Shown here piece after piece: positions 32,968 through 37,600 of a stretch of 37,600 nucleotides of DNA (position 1 is the first letter of the stretch; each line of letters begins with the position of its first letter). Source of the stretch: a virus; the IMG/VR virus record IMGVR_UViG_3300048105_000260, positions 1 through 37,600 of that record; one strand, 5' to 3'. Both the position numbers and the translations under genes were made by a program. The notes beneath the pieces are model-generated. The model saw only the letters and a program-made list of their open reading frames with translations. It searched no databases and was not told the DNA's origin.

Positions 32968-34290
32968 TTAACAATTTCTTCCATTCTCATATATGTGTTT
33001 CACTACTGGGAACCTTAATGAATATCCACCATTTTGGTTTTGGCTTTCTTCAAAATATTGAACAGTTACAGTTTTACCTAGAAGTTCATTATGATTGTTA
33101 AGGTAATGTTCTCTCTGTTCTTTAGAGAACCCAGATCCTACACTTACACGGTTACCTTTATGTTCAATAATAATATTACTTAAACCTTCTTTTTCAACTT
33201 GTTTTCCATTTTCTGTCCATCTCATTGTACCGTTCATGCATTCTAGTATTGTATATTCAGCATCATGGAATTTTTTAACCTTTAAAAGATTATGGCTTCT
33301 TTTACCTTCATAGCCAATATTCTTTCTAACCATGATTCCTTCAAACCCAGCCTCTTCGGCTTCTTTTGCCATTTCAGTAAATTGCTCCTCGGTAGTTAAT
33401 TGTTCTTGTGGTAAGAATTCTAACATAGAAGAGTTAATGTTTTCTGGAAGAATATCATATCCATTCTTAAGTCTCTCGGTAAGAGGTGTAGTTCCAACCT
33501 TATCATCAAATTCGTCTAAGGTTAAAAAATCAAATACAAAGAATTTAGGATTTTCAATTTGATGGTCCTTCTTTCTGATTTGTTTCATAATTCCTTGGAA
33601 GTCTTCATTACCATCTTTATCTACCATACAGATTTCTCCATCTAAAATAAAGTCTCCACCTATCTTAGAAATTTCATTTTCTAAATTACCTAAGGTTGTA
33701 AATTCTTTACCGTTTCTTGAAAAGAATGTTACAGTATTCATTTCCTTTCTACAGATACATCTTACACCATCCAATTTTCTGGATCCGTACCATTCTCCAC
33801 TTTGAAAATCCACTCTCTTAGGATTATATGCATTTGCTAAAGCGACCTTAAAGGTTGGAATTAAATCTGGGTGGATTGCCTTATTAATAGAAGTAGTACC
33901 ACATCCCATATTAAGGTCTCGGTTTAGCATATAGTAAATAATATCTTCCCATTGTTTATTCTCTAGGACGAATCTATTTACATTTGCAATTGCAGTATGA
34001 CCGGTACATACCCTATTTCTTAAATCATCCAACAAGGTAAAGATACTACCGTATGTATTTGGGTGACCTAGTAAATCTGAATTCTTTTTGCAATTCTTAG
34101 GAGTTACATTATATTTAAAATAAGGATTGTAAGTATAGAAGAAAACTTTTTGGAGAAATTCTCTATCAGAATTTTCGTCAGAGTTATCGGCATACTTTTT
34201 AAGAGTTGCAATTTTGTGATTTCCTGAAGAGGAAGAACGCATTTCATCCAAGAAGGATTGTAGATAAGTAAGGTTTGTGTATTCAGTCAT
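32968..34290 (-). CDS. ATP-dependent DNA ligase (T4 gp30-type)
   Basis: The gene encodes 440 residues; T4 ligase has 487. The nucleotidyltransferase motifs are clear: motif I RKLDGVR (171-177, adenylated Lys172), FILDGEICMVD (214-224), motif III FFVFDFLTL (250-258), motif IV EGIMVRK (317-323) and motif V NLLKVKKF (334-341). A C-terminal OB domain follows (GNRVSVGSGFSKEQREHYLN). The enzyme seals nicks in duplex DNA during replication, repair and recombination. The N-terminal ~160 helical residues match the T4-like subclass. It has an 83-base upstream gap and overlaps the extended HAD frame slightly. Confidence 0.93.
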   Translation of the reverse strand: MTEYTNLTYLQSFLDEMRSSSSGNHKIATLKKYADNSDENSDREFLQKVFFYTYNPYFKYNVTPKNCKKNSDLLGHPNTYGSIFTLLDDLRNRVCTGHTAIANVNRFVLENKQWEDIIYYMLNRDLNMGCGTTSINKAIHPDLIPTFKVALANAYNPKRVDFQSGEWYGSRKLDGVRCICRKEMNTVTFFSRNGKEFTTLGNLENEISKIGGDFILDGEICMVDKDGNEDFQGIMKQIRKKDHQIENPKFFVFDFLTLDEFDDKVGTTPLTERLKNGYDILPENINSSMLEFLPQEQLTTEEQFTEMAKEAEEAGFEGIMVRKNIGYEGKRSHNLLKVKKFHDAEYTILECMNGTMRWTENGKQVEKEGLSNIIIEHKGNRVSVGSGFSKEQREHYLNNHNELLGKTVTVQYFEESQNQNGGYSLRFPVVKHIYENGRNC

Positions 34291-34323
34291 ATTCCGTTTA
34301 TTTAATTATATTATAAATATAAT

Positions 34324-34371
34324 AAAAAAAATTGGGAATTGAAAATTTTTCTAGGACTTTTTTCTAAAAGT
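34324..34371 (-). terminator. Weak AT-rich hairpins, possible terminator
   Basis: In the gap after the 84-residue gene (minus strand) are two small inverted repeats: ACTTTT/AAAAGT with a 4-base loop (34356-34371) and AAAAATT/AATTTTT with a 10-base loop (34327-34350), the latter running into a T-run. Stems are AT-only or nearly so; a functional terminator is uncertain. Confidence 0.25.
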
Positions 34372-34373
34372 TA

Positions 34374-34628
34374 TTAACAATTTTTTATTTGGTCCTGTAT
34401 CTTTTTAAGCTTTGCGCATTTTTCAAAATCTTCTTTGTTTTCAAAATGTAGTAAAATTCTATCCAAGCTTTTAATTTTATGTTTGGCAGTTTTTTCATCA
34501 TACTGAAGTACCTGGTCAGGAAACATCATTATGGTATTATAACATAGGTTCATATATTGATCCCAACTAGTATTTTCTAATTGGTCTAATAGTGACCTCA
34601 TAAATTCATCGTTATCAAACTCTTCCAT
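34374..34628 (-). CDS. Small helical protein with UVR-like motif
   Basis: The gene encodes 84 residues, acidic at the N-terminus (MEEFDNDEFMRSLLDQLENT). The C-terminal helix hairpin (ENKEDFEKCAKLKKIQDQIK) resembles the UVR motif of UvrB/UvrC and McsA, in which DFE-x-A/C-x-L-K/R-x-x-I is characteristic; this similarity is by eye only. Its ATG overlaps the end of the dnaJ-like gene by 14 bases, indicating coupled expression, and it could act with the co-chaperone. Function unknown. Confidence 0.68.
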   Translation of the reverse strand: MEEFDNDEFMRSLLDQLENTSWDQYMNLCYNTIMMFPDQVLQYDEKTAKHKIKSLDRILLHFENKEDFEKCAKLKKIQDQIKNC

Positions 34629-35451
34629 CTAAGTCTTTTACTTTTTTAATTAATTTTTCTTGCTCCTCAGTTAAGGCCTTAGGCAAATCTACAAATATGT
34701 TTATATAAAAATCACCATGCAAGTCAGGATTGTTGTATGAAGGAAACCCTTTTCCTTTTATTCTTAGCATAGTACCATTCCTTACACACTTAGGAATAGT
34801 ATAAGTAATCTTTTTGTCAAAAACATCTATTGTTCCTTTACCTCCTAATAGAGCTTCATACATATCAATATGTCTTATTGTATGTAAACCTTTTTTGTCC
34901 AAATAAAAATTAGGGTCATCTTGTATTAGAATGGTTAAAATAAGATCTCCGTTTTGTTCTTCTGTCATCCCACGCTGACCTAAACCTTTCAGCCTCATTC
35001 GCTGTCCATTTTTTACACCAGGTCTAATGTCAACATTAATGGTTCGTGTGCCTAACCTAATTTCCTTAACACAACCATAATAAGCATCATATAAGGTAAT
35101 GTAAATTTTAGAATCTACGTTACCACCTCTTGTACTAAAACCATGATGACCTCTGAATCCACCACCAAACCCTGGATTATTATAACCACCTGTCCTTATG
35201 AAGTCTTCAAAAAATGAATCGTCAAATGGCCCACTTCCAAATGGATTGCTTGCTCTTTGATCATACTGGGCTTTCTTTTTAGGATCACTAAGAGTTTCAT
35301 ACGCGTCTGCTATTTCTTTAAATCTCTCTTCATTACCAGATGATTTATCTGGGTGATATTCTTTAGCTAACTTTCTGTATGCTTTCTTTACTTCGGCTTC
35401 TGTAGCATTTTTGTTTACGCCTAGTGATTGATATGGATCTTTCATTTCCAA
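34615..35451 (-). CDS. dnaJ: DnaJ/CbpA-like co-chaperone (type II J protein)
   Basis: The gene encodes 278 residues. The J domain (5-66) begins DPYQSLGVNKNATEAEVKKA and carries the essential HPD at 33-35 in EYHPDKSS. A Gly/Phe-rich linker spans about 69-108. Two C-terminal beta domains follow without the CxxCxGxG zinc finger, placing it with CbpA/type II J proteins: INVDIRPGVKNGQRMRLKGL (138-157) and VRNGTMLRIKGKGFP (223-237). J proteins deliver clients to DnaK and stimulate its ATPase. No DnaK is in the window, so it probably recruits host DnaK for folding or assembly of phage proteins or for remodelling of host complexes. It overlaps both neighbours. Confidence 0.93.
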   Translation of the reverse strand: MEMKDPYQSLGVNKNATEAEVKKAYRKLAKEYHPDKSSGNEERFKEIADAYETLSDPKKKAQYDQRASNPFGSGPFDDSFFEDFIRTGGYNNPGFGGGFRGHHGFSTRGGNVDSKIYITLYDAYYGCVKEIRLGTRTINVDIRPGVKNGQRMRLKGLGQRGMTEEQNGDLILTILIQDDPNFYLDKKGLHTIRHIDMYEALLGGKGTIDVFDKKITYTIPKCVRNGTMLRIKGKGFPSYNNPDLHGDFYINIFVDLPKALTEEQEKLIKKVKDLDGRV

Positions 35452-35786
35452 AATAACTGTATGCCTATAAGGCTACACGCCAAGCATAAGGATACTATTG
35501 TTTTTGTGGTAATACCTTCACCAAGAAAATACCAAGTTAAAAATGTAAAAGAAATAATACCTGACCCAAATGCAATAAATCTACCAGGCCATAAAAGACC
35601 ATCATAATACTCAACTATAAACCGAGTACCATAAATTAGTACATAACTTATACTGGTTCCAAATAAAATTGATACGGTTAAAGGGTTCTTTTTAAACCAA
35701 GGCCATACAAATTGACCATTTGTTTGAAACCATATTGCCGACTGTCCTAAAAAGAACAATAAAAATGCTAGGATTAATTTATTCAT
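35442..35786 (-). CDS. Small four-helix membrane protein
   Basis: The gene encodes 114 residues with four hydrophobic segments at about 2-19, 36-54, 66-87 and 95-112. Sequence landmarks are LLWPGRFIAFGSGIISFTFL and FLGEGITTKTIVSLCLACSL. Size and topology resemble small multidrug-resistance-type (DMT superfamily) proteins, but the membrane-embedded Glu that defines drug/proton exchange in EmrE is not evident in the first helix. It may alter host inner-membrane transport or act in lysis timing or superinfection; none is shown. It overlaps dnaJ by 10 bases and the upstream gene by 8. Confidence 0.78.
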   Translation of the reverse strand: MNKLILAFLLFFLGQSAIWFQTNGQFVWPWFKKNPLTVSILFGTSISYVLIYGTRFIVEYYDGLLWPGRFIAFGSGIISFTFLTWYFLGEGITTKTIVSLCLACSLIGIQLFWK

Positions 35787-36048
35787 TTGTATAATATTTA
35801 TATCCCATTCTTACCATGTGGTCCATGTGGGATTCCATTTGTTTTGCAGTTATCCATACAGAAGGCTCAGGTGAAACGATACCATCTTCTCTTTTATCAA
35901 ATGCTTTATTTAAAAACCACTTTTCTTTTTTACTCTCCCACCAAAACCAAACCTTTTGCCATGATCTCGGTTTTTTCATATAAACCTTATTACCTTTATC
36001 CATGTGAGCTATGAATTGCTTATAGGTAACATCTTTATCCTTTTTCAT
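35779..36048 (-). CDS. Small unknown protein, Trp/Lys-rich
   Basis: The gene encodes 89 residues, basic and aromatic (KPRSWQKVWFWWESKKEKWF near 27-46), ending in MDHMVRMGYKYYTNE. No motif is recognised. It overlaps the upstream 61-residue gene by 14 bases and the membrane-protein gene by 8, so it belongs to one coupled early- or middle-type operon. Confidence 0.65.
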   Translation of the reverse strand: MKKDKDVTYKQFIAHMDKGNKVYMKKPRSWQKVWFWWESKKEKWFLNKAFDKREDGIVSPEPSVWITAKQMESHMDHMVRMGYKYYTNE

Positions 36049-36220
36049 TAATGTCTTTAATTTGAAGCTTCTTTATCTTTTCATCTAAACGAAACTTCTT
36101 TTCTTCTATCTTATTTGATAATTCCATTTGATTTGCAATTCTTTCAAGGACACTTGTTAATTTAGGGATATCACTTTCATAATATTTACGACCCATGCTA
36201 GTTCTAAAAAATTCTGACAT
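36035..36220 (-). CDS. Small coiled-coil protein
   Basis: The gene encodes 61 residues, MSEFFRTSMGRKYYESDIPK and then a helical coiled-coil region (LERIANQMELSNKIEEKKFR). Short proteins with an FF-x-T-x-MGRK-like start are, in my recollection, common in large phages, with unknown role. It is the first gene of the leftward operon, 71 bases from the divergent rightward gene, with a TATATAA-type element 15 bases upstream. Confidence 0.68.
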   Translation of the reverse strand: MSEFFRTSMGRKYYESDIPKLTSVLERIANQMELSNKIEEKKFRLDEKIKKLQIKDINEKG

Positions 36221-36235
36221 AATAAGTTGTTTATT

Positions 36236-36244
36236 TTTATATAC
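36236..36244 (-). promoter_or_regulatory. Candidate promoter element GTATATAAA (leftward)
   Basis: GTATATAAA on the minus strand ends 15 bases before the ATG at 36220. It lies back to back with the rightward element at 36267-36275. Confidence 0.4.
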
Positions 36245-36266
36245 AAAAATAAGACTTAGTTTTATG

Positions 36267-36275
36267 AATATATAA
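36267..36275 (+). promoter_or_regulatory. Candidate promoter element AATATATAA (rightward)
   Basis: AATATATAA on the plus strand, in context TGAATATATAATCAAAATAA, ends 16 bases before the ATG at 36292. It is the only plus-strand copy seen and has the same spacing as minus-strand copies. Confidence 0.5.
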
Positions 36276-36291
36276 TCAAAATAACTACATT

Positions 36292-36795
36292 ATGAAAAAG
36301 GTACCTTTATTTGAAGATTTTATCCCTGTAGGTTTTGCCACAGATAATGCTGCTCAATTTTCCTTAGGAGGAGTTAGCAACACTGAGACTGGATATAACA
36401 TGGATGCTATCGTTGGTCCAGTTGAACAATGCTCAAACCATGTAGCAGAACAGGCTAACAGTTACGAAACAAATGACAATGCTGAACATACAGCAGAAGC
36501 ATATATTAAAGAAGCAAAGAAACATATTAATGATAAGATAGATGAAGCATGCGAAAACTATTCTGCTATGGATGAATCTACTCTTAATGAAGGAACCGAT
36601 ATTAGTTCATGGAACCAAGCAGGAATTAAAGGTGATGCAAATGCGCAGATAACTACCTTCGCTGGTCCTAAGGATATTGAATCTTTTGGTTTAGGTAGAA
36701 AATGTATGCAAATAAATATCGGCAGAAATTATGTACAGCTAAACCCTGCTGATATTGTAGAACTAAAAGACCTTCTTAAAAACTATAAAGTATAA
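36292..36795 (+). CDS. Unknown protein, possible internal head protein
   Basis: The gene encodes 167 residues beginning MKKVPLFEDFIPVGFATDNA. The first 11 residues (PLFEDF) recall N-terminal peptides of phage internal head proteins. The body is acidic and Ala/Asn-rich (SNHVAEQANSYETNDNAEHT, AYIKEAKKHINDKIDEACEN). The C-terminal part reads CMQINIGRNYVQLNPADIVE, then LKDLLKNYKV. No enzymatic motif is seen. It is the first gene of the plus-strand operon and joins the next through a TAATG overlap. Confidence 0.7.
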   Translation: MKKVPLFEDFIPVGFATDNAAQFSLGGVSNTETGYNMDAIVGPVEQCSNHVAEQANSYETNDNAEHTAEAYIKEAKKHINDKIDEACENYSAMDESTLNEGTDISSWNQAGIKGDANAQITTFAGPKDIESFGLGRKCMQINIGRNYVQLNPADIVELKDLLKNYKV

Positions 36796-37040
36796 TGATA
36801 CCTAAATTTAATAAATATTTAAATGAAGCATCTGATTATGAATTTAAACCTAATGAGGCTGCTGCTAGATTAAAAGCTAGAGAAAAGGAAAATATCCAAA
36901 GATATAGAGCTGCTCAAGATAGAGGTGATAATTTTGCAATTGCTTTATATGAACTAAAAATCAAAATGGATAAAATTGATCTTGAAGGTTTAAAGGTACA
37001 AACAGAGATCCATAAGCTTAAACAAAAATTCGGTAAGTAA
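36795..37040 (+). CDS. Small helical protein with capsid-targeting-like N-terminus
   Basis: The gene encodes 81 residues: MIPKFNKYLNEASDYEFKPN followed by a basic, helical body (ARLKAREKENIQRYRAAQDR). The N-terminus matches the layout of the T4 capsid-targeting sequence, in which a short amphipathic peptide ends in Leu/Ile-x-Glu and is cut by the prohead protease before Ala; here LNE is at 9-11, followed by Ala12. A small basic protein packaged with DNA is therefore plausible. It is coupled to both neighbours by one-base TAATG junctions. Confidence 0.68.
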   Translation: MIPKFNKYLNEASDYEFKPNEAAARLKAREKENIQRYRAAQDRGDNFAIALYELKIKMDKIDLEGLKVQTEIHKLKQKFGK

Positions 37041-37360
37041 TGATAGGTAAATTTAAAGAATTCTTAAATGAAAAAAACTTTATGGTAGCAACAGCTGATA
37101 CTGCTGTTAAATATAGACTATCACATATGCCAATGTCAGGTTATATTGTAGCAATGGCAGCAAGCGGTAAAGAATTAGATAAAGAAATAAAATCAGGATT
37201 TTCTAAAACCGTAATTGCTAAAGATATAGAAGATATGTTAAATGATCAATTAAAAAAGTATAGACAGTTTATTACTGTAAGTGTTGATAATACTTATAAA
37301 GGAGCAGGTTATGCATTTACGATTGACATGGATGAATTACTAAAAACATTAAACAGATAA
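37040..37360 (+). CDS. Small protein with capsid-targeting-like N-terminus
   Basis: The gene encodes 106 residues: MIGKFKEFLNEKNFMVATAD, with the same K-F-x-x-F/Y-L-N-E arrangement (LNE at 9-11) as the preceding product. The body is mixed alpha/beta (YRQFITVSVDNTYKGAGYAF) and unrelated to the neighbour's body. A shared leader on unlike bodies suggests a targeting peptide rather than common descent of the whole protein. Internal head protein or ejected effector are possible roles. It begins at a TAATG overlap. Confidence 0.68.
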   Translation: MIGKFKEFLNEKNFMVATADTAVKYRLSHMPMSGYIVAMAASGKELDKEIKSGFSKTVIAKDIEDMLNDQLKKYRQFITVSVDNTYKGAGYAFTIDMDELLKTLNR

Positions 37361-37600
37361 TGGAGAATAACCAAGAAAGAGAAGACTTAAGTAAAATCCG
37401 CCACTATAAAGGTACAGTAAAAGATTTTAAAAATTACTGGGATGAAATGGCTGGGGTAGAAACCAATGCATTTGGTACTCCAGAATATCAAGGCTTTAAT
37501 AATGTTCACCCAACTCGTGGTGCTAATGATAGTGATCATTGGAAAACTTCAAATGTAACCGAAGGTAGAAAAACAACCGACGGTTTAGGTGATGAAGGTA
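37360..37600 (+). CDS. Unknown protein, C-terminus cut by window edge
   Basis: An open frame starts at ATG 37360, overlapping the previous TAA by one base, and runs 80 codons to the right edge. It begins MENNQEREDLSKIRHYKGTV and continues polar, with YWDEMAGVETNAFGTPEYQG. No motif is recognised and it lacks the LNE-type leader of the two preceding products. Being fourth in the coupled operon supports that it is real. Confidence 0.6.
   Translation, partial: MENNQEREDLSKIRHYKGTVKDFKNYWDEMAGVETNAFGTPEYQGFNNVHPTRGANDSDHWKTSNVTEGRKTTDGLGDEG

Noticed and set aside
32318-32974. Longer HAD frame starting at 32974
   Set aside because: The extra 22 residues overlap the ligase end and lie outside the HAD fold; ATG at 32908 gives the usual short N-terminus before DVDDT.
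1-37600. Prophage or plasmid origin of the window
   Set aside because: No integrase, attachment-site repeat, repressor, partition gene or host gene was seen; content is wholly of lytic T4-like type.

Overview
The window is a gene-dense, AT-rich (about one third G+C by eye) piece of a large T4-like contractile-tailed bacteriophage (myovirus). The diagnostic genes are a GPW/gp25-family baseplate protein, a gp6/Baseplate_J-type wedge protein, a gp5-type spike with an OB fold and beta-helix, a gp27/late-control-D-like hub protein, a LysM/gp53-like protein, a collagen-like tail fibre, a T4-type ATP-dependent DNA ligase and a dCMP deaminase. No integrase, repressor, tRNA, IS element or CRISPR array was seen. 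Most starts have A-rich leaders and lack a convincing Shine-Dalgarno sequence. Together with low G+C this suggests, without proving, a Bacteroidota (flavobacteria-like) host.

Layout: bases 1-36220 are read almost entirely from the minus strand, so gene order runs right to left; 36292-37600 is a divergent plus-strand operon. (a) 36220-34374: small genes, a four-helix membrane protein and a type II DnaJ/CbpA-like co-chaperone. (b) 34290-31875: DNA ligase, HAD phosphatase and dCMP deaminase, overlapping one another. (c) 31848-27086: an unknown gene and a 1386-residue collagen-like fibre. (d) 27036-24881: five small unknown genes, four of which overlap. (e) 24854-18364: baseplate hub and spike genes. 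(f) 18275-14891: a multi-S1-domain protein, an amidoligase-like protein with a beta-helix tail, and an unrecognised protein, interrupting the baseplate genes. (g) 14833-9032: wedge genes (gp25, gp6, a small protein, a large gp7-position protein). (h) 9022-1: four fibre or appendage-type virion proteins, the last cut by the window edge. There is no gene-free stretch longer than about 85 bases.

How it works together: blocks e, g, h and c supply the baseplate, spike and fibres. Block b handles nucleotides and DNA ends. DnaJ and the S1 protein could redirect host folding and translation. The plus-strand operon may encode internal head proteins, because two of its products begin with a peptide resembling the T4 capsid-targeting sequence. 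A nine-base element, AATA(A/T)ATA(A/C) with a few variants, recurs upstream of at least twelve genes or operons, in five cases exactly 16 bases before the start codon; it is the best candidate for this phage's late promoter. The most unusual content is the amidoligase/beta-helix protein and the S1-like protein inside the tail operon.
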